64,000 bases of DNA from Synechococcus sp. MW101C3 (GTDB taxonomy: Bacteria; Cyanobacteriota; Cyanobacteriia; PCC-6307; Cyanobiaceae), in NCBI RefSeq assembly GCF_002252635.1, contig NZ_NQKX01000002.1, positions 186,001-250,000 on the forward strand, written 5' to 3'. The notes under the pieces were generated by a model that saw only the letters and a program-made list of their open reading frames with translations, did no database searches and was not told the origin of the DNA. This document shows, one piece after another, positions 1 through 8,980 of this stretch. The position numbers and the translations under genes were made by a program. Each line of letters opens with the position of its first letter. The first letter of the stretch is position 1.

Positions 1-2362
1 CGACCTCTACATGGCGCTCAGCTATGCCGTGCGCGACCGGCTGATGACCCGCCACCTCGCTTACAAGGACGAGCTGCGGCGGCTGCGGCCCAAGGCGGTG
101 GCCTACCTCTCGGCTGAGTTCCTGATCGGGCCGCAACTGGGCAACAACCTGCTGATGCTGGGCATCGTCGAACAGGCCAGGGAAGCCCTGCGTCGTTTCG
201 GGATCAACAACCTGGACACGGTGCTCGATGAGGAGGAGGAGCCGGGTCTTGGCAACGGCGGCCTCGGACGCCTGGCGGCCTGCTACATGGAGTCGCTGGC
301 CAGCCTGGAAATCCCCGCCACCGGCTACGGCATTCGCTACGAGTTCGGCATTTTCGATCAGCTGATCGAGCACGGCTGGCAGGTGGAGATCACCGACGGC
401 TGGCTGAAGGGAGGCTGGCCCTGGGAATTGATTCAACCCGAGCGCAGCTGCAGGGTGGGTTTTGGCGGCCACACCGAACAGGTCCGCGACGAACGGGGTG
501 AACTGCGGCATCGCTGGGTGCCTGCTGAAGCGGTCATCGGCATCCCCCACGACGTGCCGGTGCTGGGCTTTCGCGTCAACAGCTGCAACCGGCTGCGGCT
601 CTGGCGCGCCGGCGCCGCCGAAGACTTCGACTTCCATGCCTTCAATCGCGGCGATTACTACGGCGCGGTGGAGCAGAAGGTGGGATCGGAAACCATTTCC
701 AAGGTGCTCTATCCGAATGACGGCAGTGATGCCGGACGGCGGTTGCGGCTGCGGCAGCAGGCCTTCTTCGTGAGCTGCTCCCTGCAGGACATGCTGCGCA
801 GCCTCGTGCTGCGGGGTATCCCGATCGAGGCGTTCGCTGATCACTGGGCCGTTCAGCTCAACGACACCCATCCCGCGATCGCCGTGGCCGAGCTGATGCG
901 GTTGCTGGTGGATGAGCATGGGCTGGGCTGGGAAGCCGCCTGGGAGATCACCAGCCGATCGATCGCCTTCACCAATCACACCCTGCTGCCGGAGGCACTG
1001 GAGTGCTGGGATCTGGGCCTGTTTGCCTCGCTGCTGCCACGGCATCTGGAGGTGATTCTGGAAATCAACCACCGCTATCTGCAGGAGGTGCGGCTGCGCC
1101 AACCGGGCGATAACGACCTGCTGCGGCGGCTGTCGATCATCGAGGAGACGGACGGCAAGCGGGTGCGCATGGCCCACCTGGCCGTGGCGGCGGCCCACAG
1201 AATCAACGGCGTGGCCAGCCTGCACAGCGAGTTGGTGCGCACCAGCCTCTTCCCCGACGCCGCCCGCCTCTGGCCGGAGCGGTTCACCAACGTCACCAAC
1301 GGTGTGACACCGCGTCGCTGGCTGGCCCTCGCCCATCCCGACCTGGGGACCCTGCTGAACGAAGCGCTCGGAACCGCCTGGCCTGCCGCTCCGGAGCTCT
1401 GGCAGCGGCTGGAAACCTGGCAGAACGATGCAGCCTTTCTAGAGCGCTGGGCCGGGGCGAAGCGCGCCGCCAAAGAGCGCCTGGCGGCTCTGATCGAGGC
1501 CCGAACCGGGCAGGTGATCGATCCGACCAGCCTGTTCGACGTCCAGGTGAAGCGGATCCACGAATACAAGCGGCAGCACCTCAATGCCCTGCAACTCGTG
1601 GCTCAATACCTCCGGCTCAAACGCGGCGACAGCGATGGCATGGTGCCGCGCACCGTGATCTTTGGTGGCAAGGCAGCGCCGGGGTATGCGATGGCGAAAT
1701 TGATCATCCGCTTCATTCACGGCGTGGCTGGTGTGATCAACGCCGACCCCGATGTTCACGGGCTGCTGAAGGTAGTGTTCCTGGCCGATTACAACGTGAA
1801 GCTGGGGGAGAAGGTGTATCCAGCGGCCGATCTCTCCGAGCAGATCTCCACCGCCGGCCTGGAGGCTTCCGGCACGGGCAACATGAAGTTCACTCTCAAC
1901 GGTGCGCTCACGATCGGCACCCTTGACGGGGCCAACATCGAAATCCGCGATCAGGTGGGTGCCGAGAACTTCTTCCTGTTCGGTCGCACCAGCGAGCAGA
2001 TCGCCGAGCTGCGCGCCAAAGGTCAACCCCATGACCGATTGGAGGCAATACCATTGGCACGCGAAGCGTTGGATCTGATCAGCGCGGGCCATTTCAGCGA
2101 AGGGGATGGCAACCTGTTCCGCCCTCTGGTCGACTCCATCCGGGGGGCCGATCCCTATTTTCTACTGGCGGATTTCAACGACTATCTCGCCTGCCAGGAC
2201 CAGGTGAGCCGCACCTGGAGCCAGCCGGCCCTGTGGACACGCCGGTCGCTGCTGAACACCGCCCGCAGTGGTTTCTTCTCCTCCGACCGCGCCATCCGCC
2301 AGTATTGCGATGGCATCTGGGGCGTGCGCCCGCTGCGCATCGCCATGACCCATGGCTGCTGA
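1..2362 (+). CDS. glgP: Glycogen/alpha-glucan phosphorylase, 5'-truncated by the window edge
   Basis: Releases glucose-1-phosphate from storage glycogen using inorganic phosphate and pyridoxal phosphate (GT35 family, cytosol). The reading frame is already open at the window edge (Asp-Leu-Tyr precede the first Met at position 11), so roughly the first 50 residues lie outside. About 785 residues are present, against about 830-850 in complete enzymes. Visible motifs are the N-terminal GNGGLGRLAACYMESLA, the central QLNDTHPAIA, and the C-terminal EASGTGNMKFTLNG, whose Lys carries the PLP cofactor. The last codons overlap the following phosphatase gene by 11 bases in another frame. Family assignment is very secure. 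Confidence 0.97.
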   Translation, partial: DLYMALSYAVRDRLMTRHLAYKDELRRLRPKAVAYLSAEFLIGPQLGNNLLMLGIVEQAREALRRFGINNLDTVLDEEEEPGLGNGGLGRLAACYMESLASLEIPATGYGIRYEFGIFDQLIEHGWQVEITDGWLKGGWPWELIQPERSCRVGFGGHTEQVRDERGELRHRWVPAEAVIGIPHDVPVLGFRVNSCNRLRLWRAGAAEDFDFHAFNRGDYYGAVEQKVGSETISKVLYPNDGSDAGRRLRLRQQAFFVSCSLQDMLRSLVLRGIPIEAFADHWAVQLNDTHPAIAVAELMRLLVDEHGLGWEAAWEITSRSIAFTNHTLLPEALECWDLGLFASLLPRHLEVILEINHRYLQEVRLRQPGDNDLLRRLSIIEETDGKRVRMAHLAVAAAHRINGVASLHSELVRTSLFPDAARLWPERFTNVTNGVTPRRWLALAHPDLGTLLNEALGTAWPAAPELWQRLETWQNDAAFLERWAGAKRAAKERLAALIEARTGQVIDPTSLFDVQVKRIHEYKRQHLNALQLVAQYLRLKRGDSDGMVPRTVIFGGKAAPGYAMAKLIIRFIHGVAGVINADPDVHGLLKVVFLADYNVKLGEKVYPAADLSEQISTAGLEASGTGNMKFTLNGALTIGTLDGANIEIRDQVGAENFFLFGRTSEQIAELRAKGQPHDRLEAIPLAREALDLISAGHFSEGDGNLFRPLVDSIRGADPYFLLADFNDYLACQDQVSRTWSQPALWTRRSLLNTARSGFFSSDRAIRQYCDGIWGVRPLRIAMTHGC

Positions 2363-4568
2363 TCCGCTCCTGCGCCGCCGCGAGCTGCTCGCCCTGCTGG
2401 GGGTATCGGCTGCCGCTGCTGCCGCTTCTGGCGGGGCCAACCCGCCGGCCGCCCAGGCCCTTTCCCGCACGGCCGCGCGGCGGCCTCCCTCCCTGAACGC
2501 CCTGCCCTTCAAGCCCCTGCCCGGACCCCTGCCGTTGCCGGTGGCCGGGCTCAGTGGCGCCGAGCAGCTGCGCCTGTTCAGCACGATCACGCTCGACGAC
2601 CGGATGGTGGTGCCGGATGGCTACCGCGCCGAGCTGGTGGCGGTGTGGGGGGAGCCAGTGGCCGCAGGCCGCTTTGGCTACAACAACGATTACCTGGCCC
2701 TGCGGGAGCTGGGCGATGGCCTGGCCTTGCTGACGGTCAACTTCGAGTACATCAGCCCGCGGCCCTGGCTGGAGGGCTTCAAGGAAGCCACCGGTGCGGA
2801 GCTGCCCGGCCGCGCCGTGATCCAGGCGCTGGTGAAACGGGGCGGGGCTGTGGACGTGCCGTCGCTCGATCCCAGCGACCCCCTGGCGCGGCAGTGCCGC
2901 CAGCTGGCGGCGGAAGCCCTGCGCGATCTGGGCGTCGGCGTGATCGCCCTGCGCCGCGATGGCGAGGGCAGCTGGCGGCGCGAACCGGGCCGCTACGACC
3001 GGCGCATCGATGGGCTCAGCGGTCTGGAGGATCCGGCCGCTCTGCTGCGCGTGAGTGGGCCAGCGGCGGCAGTGTTCCGCGCCCGCGAGCGCCTTGGCTA
3101 CGACGACGGGCTCGGCGATCGGGTGATCGGCACCTTCGCCAACTGCGCCGGTGGCGTCACCCCCTGGGGAACCGTGCTCAGCGCTGAGGAGAACATCCAG
3201 GATCAGGTGGTGGAGGCGGTGCATGCCGATGGCAGCGCCTCGTCGCCTGCACAGCTGCCATTCCAGTTCGGCGAACAGCGGGTGAAAGGCCTCGGCAATC
3301 CCTTCGCCCTGGCCGGCAACAAGTACGGCTGGATGGTGGAGCTGGATCCGCAACGGCCTGAGCAGCCCGCCGTGAAGCACAGCTGGCTGGGGCGCTTCCG
3401 CCATGAGGCGGTGGCGGTGCGTGCGCAGGCGGGTGAACCGCTGGTGGTGTACTCCGGCTGCGACCGCATGGGCGGCCATCTCTATCGCTTCGTGAGCGCA
3501 GGGCGGATCCGCGATCCCGCCGACCCTGCCAACTCTCGCCTGCTGGAGGACGGCCGCCTGGAGGCGGCCCGCTTCGCCGCTGACGGCAGCGGCCAGTGGA
3601 TTCCGCTGGCGCCGGCCACCGCCGTCGATCCGCTGCTGCCCAGCCACTTCGAACGGCACGGTGTGTCGCAGGCCTGCCGGCTGCCCCACAGCGACCGGCG
3701 CCAGGCCGGCGCTGAAAGCTTCAGCAGCGATGCCCAGGTGGCCGACTACCGCCGCCGCTTCCCCACCCTCGGCGACCTCTACCCGGGCAAGGGGGAGCAG
3801 CGGATGGGGGCGATCCTGATCGATGCCCATCTGGCCGCCAGCGCCGCCGGCGCCACGCCCTCCGCACGGCCGGAGGACACCGATCTCGATCCGCTCAACG
3901 GCGACCTGTTGGTCGCCTTCACTGCCGGCGGCGCCAATGACGACGGCCGCGCCGATCCCGCCATCTTCCGTGGCCCGGCCGGTGAAGCCAGCTGGCCGCA
4001 CGGCTGGATCCTGCGCCTCAGCGATGGCGGCCCCGAAGCGGGCAGCCGTTTCCGCTGGAGCATGGCGGCCACCGGTGGCACGCCATGGCAGGGCGGCGCC
4101 GGCTTCTCCAACCCCGACAACCTCGCCTTCGATCGGGCCGGCAACCTCTGGATGGTCACCGACCATTCCGGCCGCGGCAGTGAGATCCAGCAATTCGGCA
4201 ACAACGGCTGCTGGCTGCTGCCCCGCAGTGGCCCGGCGGCGGGGGAGGCGCTGCTGTTCGCCACAGGACCGATGGAATGCGAGCTGTGCGGTCCCTGTTT
4301 CGATGCCGCCGAAACCAGCCTGTTTCTGGCCGTGCAGCACCCTGGCGAAGTGCACGGCACCAGGGCCGGTAAAGCCCGCGAAGGCCAGGGCTATCCGCTC
4401 GTGAACCGCGATGGCCGCACCTTCGAGCAGTTGCGGTGGGTGCCGCTGGGCTCGAATTGGCCGTCAGGGGTGCCGGGGCGGCCACCCATGCCAGGGGTGG
4501 TGGCGATCCGGCGCCTGGATAGCGCTCCGCTGCTGGCGCCCACAAGCCCGCGCCCCAGTGATCCGTGA
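2352..4568 (+). CDS. phoX: PhoX-type (DUF839) Tat-exported alkaline phosphatase
   Basis: The 738-residue product begins with a twin-arginine type signal: RRRELLALLG at residues 8-17, followed by an Ala-rich hydrophobic stretch. This suggests folded export by Tat to the periplasm. The body has the DUF839/PhoX layout: TLDDRMVVPDGYRAELV, FNCAGG-like TFANCAGGVTPWGTVLSAEEN with its conserved Glu pair, YSGCDRMGGHLYRFVS, and NPDNLAFDRAGNLWMVTDHS. PhoX enzymes are Ca/Fe-dependent phosphomonoesterases that release phosphate from organic esters. The ATG overlaps the end of glgP by 11 bases, so the two genes may be cotranscribed. No Pho box was identified. True phosphatase activity of this DUF839 member is inferred from the family. 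Confidence 0.85.
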   Translation: MAADPLLRRRELLALLGVSAAAAAASGGANPPAAQALSRTAARRPPSLNALPFKPLPGPLPLPVAGLSGAEQLRLFSTITLDDRMVVPDGYRAELVAVWGEPVAAGRFGYNNDYLALRELGDGLALLTVNFEYISPRPWLEGFKEATGAELPGRAVIQALVKRGGAVDVPSLDPSDPLARQCRQLAAEALRDLGVGVIALRRDGEGSWRREPGRYDRRIDGLSGLEDPAALLRVSGPAAAVFRARERLGYDDGLGDRVIGTFANCAGGVTPWGTVLSAEENIQDQVVEAVHADGSASSPAQLPFQFGEQRVKGLGNPFALAGNKYGWMVELDPQRPEQPAVKHSWLGRFRHEAVAVRAQAGEPLVVYSGCDRMGGHLYRFVSAGRIRDPADPANSRLLEDGRLEAARFAADGSGQWIPLAPATAVDPLLPSHFERHGVSQACRLPHSDRRQAGAESFSSDAQVADYRRRFPTLGDLYPGKGEQRMGAILIDAHLAASAAGATPSARPEDTDLDPLNGDLLVAFTAGGANDDGRADPAIFRGPAGEASWPHGWILRLSDGGPEAGSRFRWSMAATGGTPWQGGAGFSNPDNLAFDRAGNLWMVTDHSGRGSEIQQFGNNGCWLLPRSGPAAGEALLFATGPMECELCGPCFDAAETSLFLAVQHPGEVHGTRAGKAREGQGYPLVNRDGRTFEQLRWVPLGSNWPSGVPGRPPMPGVVAIRRLDSAPLLAPTSPRPSDP

Positions 4569-4576
4569 TCAGTGCA

Positions 4577-6913
4577 TCAGCCCACCGCCACCAGCCAGCG
4601 GCCCGCCGCCGCCAGCAGCAGCGCCGCCAGCGAGCCGCCCCACAACGACAACCGCCCCGGCGTCAGCAAGCGGCGCAGCAGCAGCAGTGAGCCTGCGGCG
4701 CCCACCAGCACCACCACGCTCTGACAGAAGGCGATCACGTGGGGGTCGGCGCTCCAGGCCGGTAGCGGCGCCTGGAAGCTGACCGGCAGCACCAGCCCCG
4801 CCTCCGCCATGCCGAGCGGCAGGTGGCGCGCCAGCAGCAACGCCCACAGCAGCGGCAGCAGGCCGTAGAGCGCCAAGCGCAGGCCCGCGGCCGGCATGGA
4901 GGTCCGCAGCGCCGCCACCAGCCGGGCCAGCAGGAAAAGCGCGGCCGGCAGCGCCAGTGCCACAGCGGCGAAGGCGAGCCGGGGCAGGAGCGGACCCTCC
5001 TGCAGACTGGCGGGCGCCAGCGGCAGGCCTCCCAGCAGGCGTTGCCACACGTGCAGGCACACGCCACCGGCCAGCACCAGGATCAGGCCGGCTTCCCCCG
5101 CCGGCGGCCGCATGTCGCGTTGCAGATCGGCGGCGGGGGGCCGCACACTGAGCTGCACCGAGCGGTGCGGACAGGCCTGGACGCAGGTGAGGCAGAGCAC
5201 GCAGTTGCGGTTGTCGGCCAGGTGGGCGGGATGGGTGCCGAGCGGGCAGCCGGCCGTGGCCAGCCCCTCGCCTTCCGCCGGCCCCCCCTTGAAGCAGGCG
5301 TAGCTGGTGCAGCTGCCCCCGCAGACGCCGGCCTGGGCACGCAGCTCCAGCACGGAGAGCTTGGCGAACAGGCCGTTCATGCCCCCCACCGGGCACAGAT
5401 AGCGGCACCAGAAGCGCTTCTCGAACAGCACCGAGCAGATCACCGCGCCGGCGGTGATCACCAGCAGCAGGCTGCTGCTCAGCCGGGCCTGGTTTTCCAT
5501 GCCGCTGAGCTCCTCCCACAGCAGGATCGCCGCGAAGCCGGCCGCCAGGCAGGGCGCCGCCCAGACGTCGGTGTCGCCGTGGGGCCAGGCGGCGGGACGC
5601 CAGCCCACGGCGCGGGCCAGCCGCTGGGCGATCTCCCCCCACACCATGAACGGACAGAACGAGCACCACAGGCGCCCCACCAGCGGGTAGCCGATCAGGA
5701 TCAGCGGCCACCACCAGGCCCAGAACAGCACCAACCCACCGTTGTGGGCGCGGTCCTGGGGGCCGGCCCACAGCCAGATGTTCACCAGCACGAACACCCA
5801 GCTCACCACGCCGAACAGCAGCGCGTTCCAGAAGCGCGGCGAACGCATACGGGCGCGCAGAGAGGGCTTCCAGCGCCACAGATCGAAGCGCAAGCGCGGC
5901 TGACGTGGCGCCAGCCAGAACACCTCCTCAGGCAGTTGCGGTGGTGGGCGCTGGGTGGCGGCATCGGCAGACGGCACAGGCAGCTGGCGCAGGGCCCGCT
6001 CCACCAGCTGCTTGAGCTCGCGGATGTTGCCCGGGAAGTCGTGGGTCTGAAGCCGCCGGATCACCTCCGCCCCCACCGCCGGCGCCAGCGGCCAGCCCAG
6101 GTGGCGGCTCTGCTGGCGCAGCAGGTAGCGCAACCATTCGCCCAGGTCCTGGCGCCGCACCCGCAGCGCCGGCACCCGGATGCGGCTGCAGACCCGATCA
6201 AAGGCCGGCAGAGCGGATTCGGCGGTGAAGAACACCCGCCCGGCGAAGTGATGCTGCGCGCCAGCTTGGCCCTGGGGTGGCTCCCCCGGCGCTTGCCAGC
6301 TGCCGTCACGGGCCAGTTGCAGCAGCGCGGGCTGCAGGACGGGATCGACCCGATCGAGCTGGCAGATCAGCAGGGCGCCATCGCCGAGGGCCTCCAGCAG
6401 CGAGCCGCGCCCTCCACTGCCGGCGGCACCGAACAGGTCACTGCCATCGGCGCGCAGCAGCGCCCCATCCAGCCGAACCATCAGGCGGCGGCGGTGGCTG
6501 GAGCCACGGTGAATCAGGGCCGCCAGGTTGTCCTTCTCCAGCCCCGGCTCCCCCGAGAGCAGCACCGGCCCGTGCGCGGGGTCGGCGGAAGCGCGGTGCA
6601 CCGCCTCACGCAAGGTGCGGGCGTAGCGGCTGGAGCCCACCACGCCCCGCCGCGCCGGGCCCACCAGAAACGGAGCCAGCCGCAGGAAGGCCTCGGGCAC
6701 GTTGGACGGATCCTGGGTCACTGATGGTGGAGCCGGTTCCCTTTCGCGAGGCGAGGCGAGAGAGCCTTCGGAGTCCGGGGGCAGGGGCACGTTCAAGGCC
6801 AGTGCCTGCGTATCGCTCCACTCTGATGCGCTTTTGTGCGTTGCAACCGCGCTGCTGTGCGATGCAACCAAGCCAGGACGGCTGAGCCGCAACCAACCGG
6901 GCCTGCGCCTCAA
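4577..6913 (-). CDS. Fusion of a degenerate sigma54-activator-like AAA+ domain with a membrane polyferredoxin
   Basis: 778 residues. Residues ~95-320 follow the sigma54-interaction AAA+ layout, ending in PGNIRELKQLVERAL. However, the Walker A is changed to GEPGLEKDNLAALIH, the GAFTGA loop is missing, and the Walker B region reads GALLICQLDR, so ATP hydrolysis and sigma54 contact look lost. There is no C-terminal Fis-type HTH. From ~345 on it is a NosR/NapH-like membrane iron-sulfur protein: several hydrophobic helices, CSFCPFMVWGEI, CRYLCPVGGMNG, CGGSCTSYAC, and a 4Fe-4S motif CVLCLTCVQACP, then more membrane segments. The start is TTG at 6913, sharing TTGA with the stop of the upstream gene, which implies translational coupling. 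A role in membrane redox signalling or electron transfer is inference. Confidence 0.75.
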   Translation of the reverse strand: MRRRPGWLRLSRPGLVASHSSAVATHKSASEWSDTQALALNVPLPPDSEGSLASPREREPAPPSVTQDPSNVPEAFLRLAPFLVGPARRGVVGSSRYARTLREAVHRASADPAHGPVLLSGEPGLEKDNLAALIHRGSSHRRRLMVRLDGALLRADGSDLFGAAGSGGRGSLLEALGDGALLICQLDRVDPVLQPALLQLARDGSWQAPGEPPQGQAGAQHHFAGRVFFTAESALPAFDRVCSRIRVPALRVRRQDLGEWLRYLLRQQSRHLGWPLAPAVGAEVIRRLQTHDFPGNIRELKQLVERALRQLPVPSADAATQRPPPQLPEEVFWLAPRQPRLRFDLWRWKPSLRARMRSPRFWNALLFGVVSWVFVLVNIWLWAGPQDRAHNGGLVLFWAWWWPLILIGYPLVGRLWCSFCPFMVWGEIAQRLARAVGWRPAAWPHGDTDVWAAPCLAAGFAAILLWEELSGMENQARLSSSLLLVITAGAVICSVLFEKRFWCRYLCPVGGMNGLFAKLSVLELRAQAGVCGGSCTSYACFKGGPAEGEGLATAGCPLGTHPAHLADNRNCVLCLTCVQACPHRSVQLSVRPPAADLQRDMRPPAGEAGLILVLAGGVCLHVWQRLLGGLPLAPASLQEGPLLPRLAFAAVALALPAALFLLARLVAALRTSMPAAGLRLALYGLLPLLWALLLARHLPLGMAEAGLVLPVSFQAPLPAWSADPHVIAFCQSVVVLVGAAGSLLLLRRLLTPGRLSLWGGSLAALLLAAAGRWLVAVG

Positions 6914-7518
6914 CGCTGCGGGCCGTAGGGCTGGGAGGGAATCGCCAGGGAGGGAGGCAGATCCGACAGACGCTCCGGCAGAGGGGAGCCGGTGCGCTGC
7001 AGCTCGGCGATCGGACGAACCTGGCCCATCGCCAGACCGGTGAGCATCGGCAGTTCTGTCTTCAGCTGATTGGCCGGTTTCGGATTCACAAAGCGAAAAC
7101 TGAGCGTGGTTTTCTGGCCGGCGGTGTCATAGCCCACCACCGTGAAATACAGGTCGGCCGACTTGCCGGCCCTGGAGCCCGCGAAGGCTCCGCCCACCAT
7201 GCCCCCCACCAGACCGATCGGGCCCAGCAGCACGCCACCGGCAATCGCCCCGGCGGTGCCGCCGCCGATCGCGCCCACCGTGCCGTTGGTGGTGTCGAAG
7301 GTTTCCTGGCCGCCCGTGAACCACTGGGCCACCCGACCGATCGGGATGAAACGCCCCTGAGCAGCGATACCGGTGGCGTCGAGGTTCACGGTGCAGGCAC
7401 TGGTTCCGCAGAGCGCCTGGTAGGTGGAGGCCCGCGCCGGCAGATGCAGAAGCAGCCCCAGGACCAGGGAATAGGGAAGCAGCGAGGTGAACAACAGGCG
7501 TTGCAAGCGTCCGTCCAT
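6910..7518 (-). CDS. Exported glycine-rich hypothetical protein
   Basis: Not assigned to a named family. From ATG 7518 the product has about 202 residues. A TTG start at 7548 would add ten, but the ATG gives a cleaner signal peptide: basic DGRLQR, a hydrophobic core and an Ala-x-Ala-like ARAS end. A mature region with two Cys (LCGTSACTV) is followed by a long Gly/Ala segment (GAIGGGTAGAIAGGVLLGPI) of glycine-zipper type, suggesting membrane insertion or oligomerisation. Its stop overlaps the TTG start of the downstream AAA/polyferredoxin fusion by four bases, so the two are probably made together and may act in the same envelope process. Confidence 0.65.
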   Translation of the reverse strand: MDGRLQRLLFTSLLPYSLVLGLLLHLPARASTYQALCGTSACTVNLDATGIAAQGRFIPIGRVAQWFTGGQETFDTTNGTVGAIGGGTAGAIAGGVLLGPIGLVGGMVGGAFAGSRAGKSADLYFTVVGYDTAGQKTTLSFRFVNPKPANQLKTELPMLTGLAMGQVRPIAELQRTGSPLPERLSDLPPSLAIPSQPYGPQR

Positions 7519-7548
7519 CGTTTCGGCACTCAGAGCCCTGTCAGTCAA

Positions 7549-8542
7549 TCGAACTGCTCGCCAGGAGCAAGCATTGCCACAGAGCCAGCGGTGACCGAAT
7601 GTGACCCAGGCCGCCTAATCGAGGCGCGTCATTACACCATGGTCTGAACAGACCAGTGGCCGTTGTGGCACAGGTGTGAGTGTCTGCTTCAGGCGATGCC
7701 TGCATCCCTCCACTCTTTTGCAGCGGTTGCAATCCAAGTCCATCAGCCGCTCATCAAGACTCCCAAGGGCGCCATCCGATCGATGGACTGTCGATCCGAA
7801 TGCATTTGCGGCCTCTACCAGCAGAACCACTCAGGGCAACGGAAAACGTACAGAGTCAGATGTCACTTGCAAGCCGGCAACGTTCTTACCCTCTGAACGG
7901 AAAGCCTCATCAACGCTACGGCCGCCGAGGCCAGCACGGCTTCATTGAGGCCATCATTGAGCCCAGCGTCAGTTCGTTTCCGGTTCCATTCACAGCCAAG
8001 AGCCCAAGGGAGTAGGCGCGCGTCTCTCATGGGATGCCGACCATTGATGGAGTCATGCGTGAAACAGCCCCTTCGGTGCTGTCTTGACTCCGTCAATCAG
8101 CCATTGGCTTGCCGGCCAAGCTGATCGGCAACCCCAGGCCTTCCTGCCGAAAGCGGTGATGGGTTGATCGGGCAGCACAACCTGACCCATGGCGGCTGTG
8201 CACGAACCCTCATGGACACAACGTGCATGAGCATGGTGATTCATGCATGAGCAGAACGTGCCCTTGGTGATGACGATGCAACGAGAGTCAGTGGAAAGAA
8301 CGCCATGCCGACTGGATCGTCTTTCTTTGGCTGGTAGGCGCCTGGGGCTTCAGTGGTAGTGCCACCACCGCTGTCACCATCGGCGACCATCTCCTGGTAG
8401 TGGTGTTTTGTGCCTGAGATCCTTTGCCATTACAGGGCTGGGCTTGAGTTAGTCAAAGCTGGTGGACCAATAATGGACCGCTGACCGGATTATGTAGTAG
8501 TATTCATAGTCTTATTAGATCTGGCATACATGCATTTGGTTC
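7549..8542. other. Gene-poor stretch, ~1 kb
   Basis: No convincing gene was found. The longest open frames overlap one another on both strands and show no family motif. Around 8310-8420 a hydrophobic frame without a start (WIVFLWLVGAWGFSGSATT) could be a decayed membrane-protein fragment. A short direct repeat GCATGAGCA occurs near 8225-8255. Base composition is lower in GC than the flanking genes, as expected for spacer or decayed DNA. Confidence 0.4.
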
Positions 8543-8698
8543 ATGTCAGTCAAGGCTTATCCGAACAAATGGGCAGGTGTAATCCCCGCAGCACTTGATG
8601 CTGGTGCTCGTTATCCAGAGCTGGTAGCTGCACAGTGGGCGCTAGAGAGTGGACAGAGCACCTCACCCGCCGGTGCCAGGGTTGGACCGATGACATGA
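8543..8698 (+). pseudogene. Truncated glucosaminidase-domain gene (N-terminal fragment)
   Basis: ATG 8543 opens a 51-codon frame starting MSVKAYPNKWAGVIPAALD and continuing GARYPELVAAQWALESG. This matches the start of the glucosaminidase domain (peptidoglycan N-acetylglucosaminidase family), where the AAQ-ALESG segment carries the catalytic-region Glu. After ALESGQSTS the homology stops and the frame ends at 8698, so only about 35 of ~150 expected residues remain. Function is almost certainly lost. It sits just upstream of another broken gene (DUF1651), marking this as a decay zone. Recognition rests on motif memory rather than alignment. Confidence 0.55.
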
Positions 8699-8714
8699 CG
8701 CGCCAGCTGGGCTG

Positions 8715-8966
8715 GTGCCCGGAGGTGGGCTGATCCTGAGTGGCCACCAGGTGCTGCACTTCAGACCCGTCAGCTACGACTGCTGGAGCCAGACGCTGGC
8801 GGTGACGAGCGGCGAGCTGATGCCCGGCCAGCCGGCACCACTCCTCAAACGGCGCCGGGAACTGTCTCGCGAGGAGGCCATCAGGCTGTGGCGGTAGATG
8901 CTTCGTCAGGGCTGGCAGGTCTGCCCGCCCCAGTGGGTGCCGCAGGCCTCCCTCTCCCCCCGTTGA
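8715..8966 (+). pseudogene. DUF1651 gene interrupted by an amber codon
   Basis: DUF1651 is a small picocyanobacterial family of unknown function whose members end in an RRELSREEA..LW......GW..C.PQW block. Here GTG 8715 leads to LLKRRRELSREEAIRLWR, then TAG at 8895-8897, then in the same frame MLRQGWQVCPPQW and a short tail to TGA 8964-8966. Aligned with the intact copy at 14615-14821 (LWDEKRKAGWRPCSPQW), the TAG falls exactly where that copy has Glu, so a single GAG to TAG change would explain it. The stretch before and after the stop keeps family consensus, suggesting recent inactivation or readthrough. Confidence 0.7.
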
Positions 8967-8980
8967 CGAGAATTGGGCCC

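Noticed and set aside
2175-4355. Very long (726-codon) frame on the minus strand opposite phoX
   Set aside because: It is His/Ala/Gly/Gln-rich with no motif, while the plus strand encodes a clear DUF839 protein with a Tat signal; high GC makes long antisense frames common.
4823-6724. 633-codon plus-strand frame opposite the AAA/polyferredoxin gene
   Set aside because: Gln/Arg/His-rich composition typical of an antisense shadow; the minus strand has Fe-S motifs in order.
8888-8980. N-terminal extension of the bicupin gene
   Set aside because: These 31 codons overlap the tail of the DUF1651 pseudogene in another frame and have no cupin-family similarity; ATG 8981 is the better start.
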